In this document: piece after piece, positions 15,604 to 23,102 of the stretch
Layout: each line of letters begins with the position of its first letter
Position numbering within the stretch: position 1 is the stretch's first letter
Origin: an uncultured Opitutia bacterium
Lineage (GTDB): Bacteria; Verrucomicrobiota; Verrucomicrobiia; Opitutales; UBA953
Assembly: GCA_903924185.1 (NCBI GenBank)
Contig: CAIYAN010000277.1
Location: 1-41,303 of the forward strand
Direction of reading: 5' to 3'
DNA length: 41,303 nt
Position numbers and translations under genes: made by a program
Notes under the pieces: model-generated
What the model was told of the DNA's origin: nothing
The model's input: the letters and a program-made list of their open reading frames with translations, nothing else
Databases searched by the model: none

Positions 15604-16173
15604 TTAATGGTGGTCGCCGTGGCGCTGCATCTTCTCGCCCCAGGCGAAGAGGATCATCGAAAGCAGAAAGACCCCGTGGATAATGGCCTGCCAGAGGATG
15701 ACCTTCTCATGGCTGGCCGTCATGGGCTTGTCGGCGGAAGCCGCCGAGGTGATGTCGATGAAGCTCTTCAGGAGGTGGATGGCCGAGATACTCGCCAAAC
15801 TCCCGGCGAGTTTAACCTTCAGCGTATTAGCGTTGATGTGGTCGAGCCAATCTGGGCGGTCGCCGTTTTCGCCGAAGTCAATCCGACTAACGAACGTCAC
15901 GTAGCCACCGACGACGACCATGTTCACCAGATTGGCCACCATGGAAATATCCACCAAAGAGAGAATGCCCAACATGATGGAGCTCTCCGTGGCGGTCGCA
16001 AAACCGGCGAGCAGGTGGATTAATTCTTGGACACTCTTCCACGCATAGGCGATGGCGGCAAAGATGAGGGCGACGTAAATCGGTGCCTGCACCCAGCGGC
16101 TGGCGAAAATAAAATACTCCAAACCATGCTCCAATTTCTGGGCAATCCCTTCGGACTTTGTGTCTTTAGACAT
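15604..16173 (-). CDS. yqhA: YqhA/UPF0114 family inner-membrane protein
   Basis: This is a 189-residue protein, close to the family length of about 165-190. Four hydrophobic helices are visible (about 30-48, 62-85, 90-105, 160-182). Family-specific segments include EYFIFASRWVQAPIYVALIFA near the N-terminus, the middle GILSLVDISMVANLVNMVVVGGYVTFVSRIDF, and IHLLKSFIDI. The molecular role of UPF0114 proteins is not established. A perfect dyad at 16178-16195 sits just upstream of the start codon, so this gene is probably repressed or activated by a dimeric regulator. Confidence 0.94.
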   Translation of the reverse strand: MSKDTKSEGIAQKLEHGLEYFIFASRWVQAPIYVALIFAAIAYAWKSVQELIHLLAGFATATESSIMLGILSLVDISMVANLVNMVVVGGYVTFVSRIDFGENGDRPDWLDHINANTLKVKLAGSLASISAIHLLKSFIDITSAASADKPMTASHEKVILWQAIIHGVFLLSMILFAWGEKMQRHGDHH

Positions 16174-16177
16174 GGCC

Positions 16178-16195
16178 TTAGAATCAGTATTCTAA
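16178..16195. promoter_or_regulatory. Operator-like dyad immediately upstream of yqhA
   Basis: TTAGAAT-CAGT-ATTCTAA at 16178-16195 is a perfect 7-bp inverted repeat ending 4 nt before the yqhA start codon on the reverse strand. A candidate -35 (TTGACG, reverse strand, 16202-16207) lies just upstream, so a bound protein would block the promoter or initiation region. The half-site resembles, but does not match, PerR/Fur-type boxes. Confidence 0.55.
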
Positions 16196-16219
16196 TCCAT
16201 TCGTCAAGCCGTGGTGGCG

Positions 16220-17710
16220 TCAAACGCCCGCGCTCGCCGCGGCCTCGCCCAGCGGGTCGGCGTTTGGCTCCCGCAGGTAGGCATCGGCCTTGGCCGAAAC
16301 AATCACGCCATAATTAATCGTGCCTAACCAACCCGACATGATGATGCCGACGCTACCGGCGTGGTACAGCCCACCCACTTGTTCAGGTAAGCCCATCGAT
16401 ACCTTAAGCCCTTCGAACTTCGTGCCGAAGGAAGTGCCCGCCACGTGTCGGACGTAGCGGTTCACCGTGCGCGGAGTGGCCGCCTCAGCGTGGTCGACCT
16501 TAGAGCGGATATCAGGGATGAACTTCTCCAACCCGCGGAAGGATTCCTCAATGACGCGCGCCTTGTGCGTCTGGTAGTCAGCCTCGGAGAGGTTCGCCCA
16601 ATCCTCGAACTGCTGATTGACCGAAGTGACGATCGCGTAACGGGGGATCTTAGTGTGGGGACGGGTATCCGGATAGTAGACCGAATAGGTCCGCGAGGTC
16701 GTATGGAAGTCGATGAGCTCGCGACTGGAGAATGGCTTCGCCTCGGAGGTGAAGACGAGGTCGCCGATGTGCGGGATACTCTCGCCCGTCCGTACGCCCA
16801 TGTAGACTTGGCAGGAGGACGTATTGACGCGCACCTGGCGGGCCTGCTCCAGGAAGGAGTCATCGAACGCCGTGGCGTCCGTCAGTTTCAGGACGGTGTC
16901 CTTAATATTCGCATTGGAGACGACCGTGGCACAGGCCACTTCGGCCTCTTCGCCCAGCCGCGTGCCGCGGAGCTTCACCCCGACCACCCGGCGCCGACCG
17001 GAGGCGTCTTTCTCAACGAGCACCTTCTCGACGAGCACATTGCGGCGAATGTCGACGCCATTGGCCTTCATCTCCACCGTCATCAAGTTAATCATCGTAT
17101 CCGTGCCCCCTTGGAAGATGAACACGCCCTTCGACATGAAGTTTGAGAAGACGATGCCAAACGTGATGGCCGGGTCGTCGAGGGTCGAGCCATTGGCGTA
17201 GGCAATCGGCTCGAGCAGGAGACGCTGGATATCGGGGCGACCGGGAAAGAACTGCTCAAAGAGCTCGCGTGTCGTGCGCGGGTCATTGTCGTAGTAGTTC
17301 ATCTCCCGAAGGTGGGCGAAGAACGCCTCCACGGTCTCGGCCGGGACGCGGAACTGCTCGATCATAATCCGGGTGAAGTCCGCACGGTCGAACGTCGTCC
17401 GGACGTCAAAATCCGGATTAATAAAACGGACGTCACTGAGCTGATGAATCCGGTCGGAGATTTCCTTGGTCCAGTAGCGCCGGGTCGACTTGATCATCCC
17501 ATGCGGGAAGCCGTGCAGGGAGATATCGAACACATGGCCGCCGGCGCGCTTAAAGAAAGTCGCCAACCCGCCGAGCTGGTAATGGTGCTCGAGCAGCAGG
17601 ACCTTCCGGCCGAACTTGGCGAGGTTGTTCGCGGCCGTCATCCCGCCCAGACCGGCGCCAATGACGACGGCGTCGTAGCGAGGGAGCAGGTTTTCGAAAG
17701 GCGAAGGCAT
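16220..17710 (-). CDS. CrtI/phytoene-desaturase-like FAD-dependent oxidoreductase
   Basis: This is a 496-residue protein. The N-terminal dinucleotide fold DAVVIGAGLGGMTAANNLAKFGRKVLLLEHH (about 13-43) carries GAGLGG at 18-23. A second family motif, GGLATFFKRAGGHVFDISLHGF, follows. The C-terminus has the FAD-closing signature GGLYHAGSVGIIMSGWLGTINYGVIVSAKADAYL. The family includes carotenoid desaturases, isomerases and retinol saturases. No carotenoid synthase or cyclase gene lies nearby, so the substrate is open. It lies 64 nt downstream of the orphan ABC ATPase gene, with an inverted repeat between them. Confidence 0.9.
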   Translation of the reverse strand: MPSPFENLLPRYDAVVIGAGLGGMTAANNLAKFGRKVLLLEHHYQLGGLATFFKRAGGHVFDISLHGFPHGMIKSTRRYWTKEISDRIHQLSDVRFINPDFDVRTTFDRADFTRIMIEQFRVPAETVEAFFAHLREMNYYDNDPRTTRELFEQFFPGRPDIQRLLLEPIAYANGSTLDDPAITFGIVFSNFMSKGVFIFQGGTDTMINLMTVEMKANGVDIRRNVLVEKVLVEKDASGRRRVVGVKLRGTRLGEEAEVACATVVSNANIKDTVLKLTDATAFDDSFLEQARQVRVNTSSCQVYMGVRTGESIPHIGDLVFTSEAKPFSSRELIDFHTTSRTYSVYYPDTRPHTKIPRYAIVTSVNQQFEDWANLSEADYQTHKARVIEESFRGLEKFIPDIRSKVDHAEAATPRTVNRYVRHVAGTSFGTKFEGLKVSMGLPEQVGGLYHAGSVGIIMSGWLGTINYGVIVSAKADAYLREPNADPLGEAAASAGV

Positions 17711-17731
17711 CGGAAGGGGACTGGAAGAAGG

Positions 17732-17763
17732 AAACGGGCGAAAGGCAAAGCCGAAACCCGTTT
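17732..17763 (-). terminator. Inverted repeat between the ABC ATPase and CrtI-like genes (possible weak terminator)
   Basis: AAACGGG at 17732-17738 pairs with CCCGTTT at 17757-17763, enclosing a smaller GGC/GCC hairpin. The reverse transcript continues into a pyrimidine-rich stretch with few consecutive T residues, so termination would be partial. Confidence 0.35.
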
Positions 17764-17774
17764 GCAGGCGGCCT

Positions 17775-18566
17775 TTAAGGCGTCCGGAGGCTCCAGCCAG
17801 CCCGCGTCTTGGACAGTACCACCGGCCGGCCGAACAACTTAGCTAACGGCGGACGACGCAGGACTTCGGCGACAGGGCCGGCGGCCAGCTTGGCGCCCTT
17901 CCGCAAAAGTAACGCGTGCGTAAAGACCGGGACGATCTCCTCGACATGGTGGGTGACGAGCACGATGGACGTACGCTTGGCCACCGTCGGTAGCCGCTGC
18001 AACAACGCCAGAAAATCTGCCCGCGCCGCGGGGTCGAGGCCCGCACACGGCTCGTCTAAAATGAGTAAGCCTGGCTGACCGATCAACGCCCGCGCAATGA
18101 GTACGCGCTGCCGCTCGCCTTGGGAGAGATGCCCGTAGGGACGGGCCGCGAGGGCTCCGACCTTCAGCTGTCGCAACATCGTGCGGGCACGGGCCAAGAC
18201 GGCGGCAGGCGGACGCCGCCAAAGGTTGATGACCCCATCGACACCCCCTGCGACGACATGTAAGGCGGGTTCGGCTGGTTGCACCATCGCAGCGACCGAG
18301 GGGCCCGCTAAGCCGATGCGACGACGCAGTTCGCGCCAGTCACTCCGACCAAACGTTTCCCCGAGGACGGTAACCCGTCCGGACGTTGGGGCGAAATAGC
18401 CCGTCAGCGCCGCCAAGAGCGATGATTTTCCGGAACCATTCGGGCCGAGGAGCACCCAGTGTTCGCCAGTGCGCACGGTCCAATCAATACCCTTAAGGAT
18501 GACCTTGCCTTCGCGAGCGATGCGCAGGCGAGCGACCTCGAGGACAGGCGGGAGCGGCGGCTTCAT
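17775..18566 (-). CDS. Orphan ABC transporter ATP-binding protein
   Basis: This is a 263-residue ABC ATPase with Walker A GPNGSGKS (41-48), signature LSQGE (147-151), Walker B LLILDEP (167-173) and the switch His206. All catalytic elements are present. No permease or binding protein gene is adjacent. The general layout (RTGEHWVLLGPNGSGKSSLL, long GxxWR insert) is reminiscent of ModF-like or YlmA-type ATPases, which lack a linked permease. That would fit a soluble or housekeeping role, but this is inference. It may be cotranscribed with the downstream CrtI-like gene and is divergent from the unknown membrane-anchored protein at 18666. Confidence 0.92.
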   Translation of the reverse strand: MKPPLPPVLEVARLRIAREGKVILKGIDWTVRTGEHWVLLGPNGSGKSSLLAALTGYFAPTSGRVTVLGETFGRSDWRELRRRIGLAGPSVAAMVQPAEPALHVVAGGVDGVINLWRRPPAAVLARARTMLRQLKVGALAARPYGHLSQGERQRVLIARALIGQPGLLILDEPCAGLDPAARADFLALLQRLPTVAKRTSIVLVTHHVEEIVPVFTHALLLRKGAKLAAGPVAEVLRRPPLAKLFGRPVVLSKTRAGWSLRTP

Positions 18567-18629
18567 GGACTCATCTTATTAGGGAGGGCTCGGTCCGACT
18601 TCCAAGTCACAAAGCGCGCACGCCCATCC

Positions 18630-18659
18630 TTGCCCTCCGCCCCGAGGTCTGTTTATGAT
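18630..18659 (+). promoter_or_regulatory. Candidate promoter giving a leaderless mRNA
   Basis: TTGCCC at 18630-18635 and TATGAT at 18654-18659 are separated by 18 bp. The -10 ends 6 nt before the ATG at 18666, so transcription would start at or within a base or two of the start codon. Confidence 0.45.
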
Positions 18660-18665
18660 TAAAGA

Positions 18666-19343
18666 ATGCGCTGGGCAACCCCACTCCTCCTCGGCCTCTG
18701 CCTCGCCCTGGGGGCGGCGGAGAAACCGACGCCGGCGCCGATCTCGCCAGCTGACTTGGCTGAGCTCGAACAACTTCGGCAAAAGTCACGGGAAGACACG
18801 GTGCCGCCCACCGCCGCCCCGCTACCAGCGCCAGCGAACGGCGCCATGAGTCGGGAGGACCAAGCGGAGTTCGACGCCTTGCGCTCGCAAATCAAGGCCC
18901 GCCAAACGGAGACCACTGGCGGACGGCCCATCTTAGTGCAACTCATTCACACGGAACTCGACGGGTTAGAACTAGTAATGGTACTCGACGCGCCAGTTCC
19001 CACGCCGGTCGTCATCCAGGGCAGCGGCCACACCTTAGGCCAAAAGTTCAGCGTCACCGGCACGTTCAGCGGCGCAGCGAAGTTCGAAGGCGCCTACTAC
19101 TCCTTACTCAAGACCAGTGAGCCCGTGGTAAACGTCCTAACGCCCAAGGAAGCCCCCAAGGCGGACCAGACCCCCCACCCCGTCTTGGGCGCGACCGACG
19201 GTGAAGCCGACGATGGCTTCAGCGGCTTCCAACTCAGCAACATCCTCTTCGCAGGCTTCGCCGCCATCTCGCTCGCCATTGTTGCCCTCAAGGTCAAAGC
19301 CAAGATCGATGCCATGAAAGGCAAGAAGTCCCGCCGGCGTTGA
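18666..19343 (+). CDS. Membrane-anchored exported protein of unknown function
   Basis: This is a 225-residue protein I do not recognise. Residues 1-18 form a signal peptide (MRWATPLLLGLCLALGAA). Then come a Pro/Ala-rich and acidic stretch with two similar helices (ADLAELEQLRQKSRED; REDQAEFDALRSQIKARQ) and a small beta-rich domain (about 86-160). One transmembrane helix follows (about 193-212, LFAGFAAISLAIVALKV) with a basic cytoplasmic tail (KGKKSRRR). The topology is outside-domain with a single C-terminal anchor. It is followed 16 nt later by an exported hydrolase gene and then another, so the three may form a unit. The start has no strong ribosome site and a -10 box lies just upstream. Confidence 0.7.
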   Translation: MRWATPLLLGLCLALGAAEKPTPAPISPADLAELEQLRQKSREDTVPPTAAPLPAPANGAMSREDQAEFDALRSQIKARQTETTGGRPILVQLIHTELDGLELVMVLDAPVPTPVVIQGSGHTLGQKFSVTGTFSGAAKFEGAYYSLLKTSEPVVNVLTPKEAPKADQTPHPVLGATDGEADDGFSGFQLSNILFAGFAAISLAIVALKVKAKIDAMKGKKSRRR

Positions 19344-19359
19344 CCCCACTTTCAACATC

Positions 19360-20217
19360 ATGAAAATCGCCCTACTCCTCGCCCTCGCCGCCCTCACCTG
19401 CGCCCCGCAGGCGGCGAGCGCTGCCACGAACGCCGAAAAGGCCAAAGCCACCGCAACGGCTGTAGCCGCAGGTGGTGGCACGGCCAGCACCGCTACCACG
19501 GGGACCAAGGTCGCCCCCGCCAAAGCTGACCCGAAAGCCGCGGAGGAAACGCCCACGCCCCTCACCGAGGCTTTAAAGGACGGCACTGAAACGCGCATCA
19601 CCTGCGTCTACAAAGGCGCAGGCAAATTCGCGGCGATGTCCGGCACCTATCATTACAAGCTCTGGGTGCCCGCAGGCTACTCGGCTGACCCCAAGAAAAC
19701 CTGGAAGACCATCTTCATCGCGGACCCCAGCGGCAAGGCCAAGCTCGGCGCCATGGGCGACTGGATCAAAGCACATGGCTACATCGCCGTGATGCTCGAA
19801 GAATCCAAGAACGGCCCATGGGAGCCGACTATCGGCAACTTTCTCTCGGCACATGAAGACGTTGTGAAGCGGATGCGCGTCGCCGAAGGCCAGAAAGTTG
19901 CCACCGGCTTTTCGGGTGGCGCTCGCGCGAGTTCGCTCTTCGTGACGCTCGCCCCTGGCTTCGGCGGCCTCGTCTTCCAGGGTGCCGGCTGCAGTGACGT
20001 AAACCCCGACGGCACGTACATCATCAAAGATATCAAGTGTAAGACCGTGGCCGGAACGTTTGGAAAAAAAGATATGAACTACAAGGAGGCCGCCCGCCTG
20101 AAAAATTCCTTCGGGGCGCGTATCGAGATCTTCGAGTTCGAAGGCGGGCACCAGTGGGCGCCGAAGGAAGTCATCGAGCTGGCCTTGAATGTAGTGGACG
20201 GCAAACTGCCCAAGTAA
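19360..20217 (+). CDS. Exported alpha/beta hydrolase-like protein
   Basis: This is a 285-residue protein with a signal peptide (1-21) and an Ala/Thr-rich linker (about 22-65). The hydrolase domain has YKLWVPAGYSADPKKTWKTIFIADP, a serine nucleophile elbow TGFSGGARAS with Ser185, and a probable catalytic His in FEGGHQWAP near residue 267. The acid residue cannot be assigned with confidence. The shape matches small esterase/PHB-depolymerase-like enzymes. Three cysteines after the elbow (GCSD, IKCK and an earlier TCVY) could form a disulfide, consistent with export. It begins 16 nt after the preceding gene. Confidence 0.82.
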   Translation: MKIALLLALAALTCAPQAASAATNAEKAKATATAVAAGGGTASTATTGTKVAPAKADPKAAEETPTPLTEALKDGTETRITCVYKGAGKFAAMSGTYHYKLWVPAGYSADPKKTWKTIFIADPSGKAKLGAMGDWIKAHGYIAVMLEESKNGPWEPTIGNFLSAHEDVVKRMRVAEGQKVATGFSGGARASSLFVTLAPGFGGLVFQGAGCSDVNPDGTYIIKDIKCKTVAGTFGKKDMNYKEAARLKNSFGARIEIFEFEGGHQWAPKEVIELALNVVDGKLPK

Positions 20218-20281
20218 GGGTCGCGGCCCTGCTGAGAAAGTTTGCAAGGAACGCGAGGGGGCGGTTGGGTGTCCTATCCCC

Positions 20282-21328
20282 ATGAAGTCCCTCCTGCCCC
20301 TCCTCCTGGCCCTCACGGGTTTCGCGGCCTCGACCGAGTCCGCGCTGAAGTTCGCGGACCCGAAGCCCCAAGCCTATAGCCTGACCCTACGGGCGAGTGA
20401 AATCGACCCCCGCTGCAAGTCGCATCCAGAAGTCGGGTTTGTCCTCGAGGCGGCCGGCAAGCCCGCCGACACCCAACGAGCCAGCGTCGATACCCGGGTC
20501 GCGCCGCGGGGCCAACTCGTGATTTGGCTCATGGGCCACAGCCAGCCACTCGCGGAAAAGGTCAATAGCTACGGCTTACACTACATCCAAGTCGCCTATG
20601 CGCGCGAGTGGTTCGCCAAACTCAACACTGAGCCACTCGATGACTCGCAGCACCTCGGCAACATCCGCCTCGAAGCCACCACTGGCCTGGATGCGTCCAA
20701 GGCCATCGACATCCCCGTACCTGACAGCATGAAAGAGCGCGCTTACCAACTCGTGAAGGCGCTCGTGAAGTCCAATTCGCCAGGCCGCTGGGAATTCTTC
20801 CTGACGAAAGATGGCAAAGCCCTCGATTGGGAAAAAGTGATCGTCTCGGGCGCCTCGCACGGCGCGACCTCTTCGGCCCGTTTCGGCATCGCGCAGAAGT
20901 GTGCGCGTATCGTGATGTTCTGCGGCCCGCGCGACCAACTCGACGACTGGCAAGCACTGCCTTCGGCGACTCCCTCCAACCGTTTCTTTGGCTACAGCCA
21001 CGTGCTCGACAGCGGCTGGAGCGGTGACCATTACCCGCGCTCGTGGTTACTCATGGGTCTAAACAAGTTTGGCCCCATCGTGAATACCGACGAAGCCAAG
21101 TACCCTTACGGCAACTCCCGCCGCCTGATCACCAAGTACGACGTCAAAGGCGACGCCAACAAAGCCCACGGCTTCGTTCAAGTCGGCAAGAACCCGCCGA
21201 AGGACGCCAAGGGCGTGCCGGTCCAGGAAGACATCTGGCGCTACCTCTTCACTTCCCCCGTCGACGAAATCGGCAAGCCGGTCCCGGCCGAGACCGAGAC
21301 CCGGATGAATCTGCGGAAGAAGAAGTGA
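20282..21328 (+). CDS. Exported alpha/beta hydrolase-like protein (BPSS1187-like)
   Basis: This is a 348-residue protein with a signal peptide (about 1-20). Key features are QLVIWLMGHSQP near residue 78, a long YGLHYIQVAYAREWF segment, and a nucleophile elbow VSGASHGATSSARFG with Ser192. A His near residue 300 (NKAHGFVQ) is a likely catalytic His. The elbow with SHG and the overall layout recall the BPSS1187-like hydrolase family; I am moderately sure of that name. The catalytic substrate is unknown. It follows another exported hydrolase by 64 nt on the same strand and precedes trmD. Confidence 0.78.
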   Translation: MKSLLPLLLALTGFAASTESALKFADPKPQAYSLTLRASEIDPRCKSHPEVGFVLEAAGKPADTQRASVDTRVAPRGQLVIWLMGHSQPLAEKVNSYGLHYIQVAYAREWFAKLNTEPLDDSQHLGNIRLEATTGLDASKAIDIPVPDSMKERAYQLVKALVKSNSPGRWEFFLTKDGKALDWEKVIVSGASHGATSSARFGIAQKCARIVMFCGPRDQLDDWQALPSATPSNRFFGYSHVLDSGWSGDHYPRSWLLMGLNKFGPIVNTDEAKYPYGNSRRLITKYDVKGDANKAHGFVQVGKNPPKDAKGVPVQEDIWRYLFTSPVDEIGKPVPAETETRMNLRKKK

Positions 21329-21388
21329 GCCCCCTTACCGAGGCTTGCCCTCGGATGGCTTTCTCCCGTTGGATGACCTGACATCGCC

Positions 21389-22081
21389 GTGGCCATCCGC
21401 ATCGACCTACTTACCCTCTTCCCGGCCATGGCCGACGGCTTCCTTCAGGAATCCGTCATCGGCCGTGCCATTGAAAAGGGAACCCTCGGGTTCAAGGCCC
21501 ACGACCTGCGGCAGTACTCTAAGGATAAGCACCGGAAGGTCGACGACATCCCGTATGGGGGTGGTCCAGGCATGCTGATGACCTGCCAGCCCCTTTTTGA
21601 TGCCGTGGACGCCTTAGCCACCCCCGATTGCGAGGTCATCTACCTTTGCCCCGACGGGGAGCAGCTGACCAACCCCTTGGCCCGGGAATTAGCCCAAAAA
21701 AGCCACTTAATCCTCATTTCTGGCCATTATGAAGGAATCGACCAGCGCTTCCGGGACCGCAAGGTTACCCGCGAAATCTCGATCGGTGACTACGTTTTGA
21801 CCAACGGCACCCTCCCAGCCTGCGTCCTGGTGGATTGCATCGGCCGGCAAATCCCCGGGGTCCTCGGCGAGGAAAACTCCTTGACTGGGGATAGCTACAA
21901 CGGCAAGTTGCTCGCCTTTCCGCAGTACACCAGACCCGCTGTTTATGATGGTCTCGAGGTGCCCCCGGTCCTCCTAGGAGGACACCACGCCGAAATCGAA
22001 AAGTGGCGCCGGGTAAAGCAAATCGAGAAGACAAAGCACCGCAGGCCCGACCTACTGGAAGACCAAGAACACCAGCCATGA
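21389..22081 (+). CDS. trmD: tRNA (guanine-N1)-methyltransferase
   Basis: This 230-residue protein methylates G37 of tRNAs using S-adenosylmethionine. Motifs are RIDLLTLFPAM at the start, DDIPYGGGPGML (52-63), LISGHYEGIDQR (109-120), SIGDYVLTNGTLPA (131-144) and LLGGHHAEIEKWR near residue 200, matching the trefoil-knot cofactor site. The start is GTG at 21389; an ATG at 21373 is out of frame and soon stops. The C-terminal domain is a little shorter than in E. coli (255 residues). Its stop overlaps the rplS start (ATGA), so the two are translationally coupled. rimM and rpsP, its usual partners, are not upstream. Confidence 0.97.
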   Translation: MAIRIDLLTLFPAMADGFLQESVIGRAIEKGTLGFKAHDLRQYSKDKHRKVDDIPYGGGPGMLMTCQPLFDAVDALATPDCEVIYLCPDGEQLTNPLARELAQKSHLILISGHYEGIDQRFRDRKVTREISIGDYVLTNGTLPACVLVDCIGRQIPGVLGEENSLTGDSYNGKLLAFPQYTRPAVYDGLEVPPVLLGGHHAEIEKWRRVKQIEKTKHRRPDLLEDQEHQP

Positions 22082-22467
22082 GCAACCATCCCCTCCTCCA
22101 ATACGCCACCCAATCGCAGCTGAAGCCCGGCCGCGGTCACGACACTTTCAAGGTCGGTGATGGCGTCCGCGTCTCCACCAAGGTCCGCGAAGGCGACAAA
22201 GAGCGCACCCAGCTATTCTCCGGCATCGTGATCTCCCGCAAGGGCGGTAACGTTCAGGAAACCTTCACCGTCCGCCGCGTCTCCTTTGGCGAAGGTGTTG
22301 AGCGTACCTTCCCGGTCCACTCCCCGAACATCGAGAAGATCGAAGTCGAGCGCGTGTCCCAGGTCATGAAGGCCCGTCTCTTCTACCTCCGCGATCGCCA
22401 CGGCAAGTCCGCTACCAAGGTTAAGGAAAAGCGCTACGACCCGTCGGCTGCAGCCGAGGTCAAGTAA
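22078..22467 (+). CDS. rplS: 50S ribosomal protein L19
   Basis: This 129-residue protein is of the usual L19 length. Recognisable segments are FKVGDGVRVSTKVREGDKERTQLFSGIVISRKG, ETFTVRRVSFGEGVERTFPVHSPNIEKIEV, and the C-terminal RARLFYLRDRHGKSA-like stretch (ARLFYLRDRHGKSATKVKEKR). The ATG at 22078 is chosen because it overlaps the trmD stop by 4 nt and gives the normal N-terminus; the frame is open upstream inside trmD. A strong terminator follows. Confidence 0.97.
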   Translation: MSNHPLLQYATQSQLKPGRGHDTFKVGDGVRVSTKVREGDKERTQLFSGIVISRKGGNVQETFTVRRVSFGEGVERTFPVHSPNIEKIEVERVSQVMKARLFYLRDRHGKSATKVKEKRYDPSAAAEVK

Positions 22468-22485
22468 GCGCTCTCTGCGCCGTCC

Positions 22486-22511
22486 AAAAGCCCCGCTTCC
22501 GGGGCTTTTTT
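22486..22511 (+). terminator. Intrinsic terminator of trmD-rplS
   Basis: AAAAGCCCCG at 22486-22495 and CGGGGCTTTT at 22500-22509 form a perfect 10-bp stem with a 4-nt loop (CTTC), followed by more T residues. Confidence 0.92.
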
Positions 22512-22745
22512 ATACCTAAAGATAAAGGCCTAGTATCTTAAACGACTGCAATCAGGCAAATCAACCTGCTGTTAATAAGTTACTTACCCTGCATAGAGTC
22601 GTTTCAGGTCCTCCCAAATGGGTTAAAAGTTTTTTCTGAAAACGCCGCCTGCAGGCTTGACTCCCCCCTTCCCGCCTGCGTCTTTCCACATCCCTCGTTT
22701 GGCTAGCCCAAGCGTCCGGCAACTCCCTCCCTCTTCCCAACTACA
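22512..22745 (+). promoter_or_regulatory. Long AT-rich leader/promoter region of rpsP with nested inverted repeats
   Basis: This 234-nt region between the rplS terminator and rpsP must hold the rpsP promoter. The first half is AT-rich, unlike its surroundings. AAACGACT at 22540-22547 and AGTCGTTT at 22597-22604 are perfect complements that could close a 65-nt structure. A palindrome GCCTGCAGGC lies further down near 22647-22656. No -35/-10 pair stands out; TTGACT at 22657-22662 has no matching -10. A ribosomal-protein leader is possible but unproven. Confidence 0.4.
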
Positions 22746-23012
22746 ATGCTACGCATCCGCCTCCAACGCTTCGGTACCAAGAACGAGCCGACCTATCGCC
22801 TCGTCGTTGCCGAACAGAGCGTCCGCCGTGACGGTCGCTTCGTCGAAGTCCTCGGCCACTATAACCCTGGCGCCCGCGGCAAGGCCATCCCTCTCGTCAT
22901 CAACGTCGAGCGCGTCGACCATTGGGTCAAGCTCGGCGCCCAGCCATCCGATACCGCGAAGTCGCTCGTGAAGCGTGCCCGTGGTGCCGCTGCCGCTGCT
23001 CCGAAGGCCTAA
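22746..23012 (+). CDS. rpsP: 30S ribosomal protein S16
   Basis: This 88-residue protein matches S16: MLRIRLQRFGTKNEPTYRLVVAEQ at the start, RRDGRFVEVLGHYNP, and ERVDHWVKLGAQPSDTAKSLVKRA near the C-terminus, followed by an Ala-rich tail. It is monocistronic with its own leader and a hairpin terminator at 23053-23076, instead of heading the usual rpsP-rimM-trmD-rplS operon. Confidence 0.97.
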   Translation: MLRIRLQRFGTKNEPTYRLVVAEQSVRRDGRFVEVLGHYNPGARGKAIPLVINVERVDHWVKLGAQPSDTAKSLVKRARGAAAAAPKA

Positions 23013-23052
23013 GTCCCCTCTACACGGCGGAAACGCCCACCCTGACGACGTC

Positions 23053-23080
23053 ACACCCTGCCCACCAGCAGGGTGTTTCG
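23053..23080 (+). terminator. Hairpin terminator after rpsP
   Basis: ACACCCTGC at 23053-23061 pairs with GCAGGGTGT at 23068-23076 (9 bp, 6-nt loop), followed by a short T-rich stretch (TTTCGTTT). The T-run is interrupted, so it is of moderate strength. Confidence 0.65.
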
Positions 23081-23102
23081 TTTGGTGGGGTCAGCGAGCC
23101 AC

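Noticed and set aside
16445..17146. Forward open frame (233 codons) in the CrtI-like gene
   Set aside because: Antisense to the FAD-oxidoreductase frame, which has both family signatures.
16220..18566. Carotenoid biosynthesis cluster
   Set aside because: Only one CrtI-like gene is present; no phytoene synthase, cyclase or prenyl-transferase gene lies nearby.
22657..22662. TTGACT as the -35 of rpsP
   Set aside because: No -10-like hexamer occurs 16-18 bp downstream in the pyrimidine-rich stretch.
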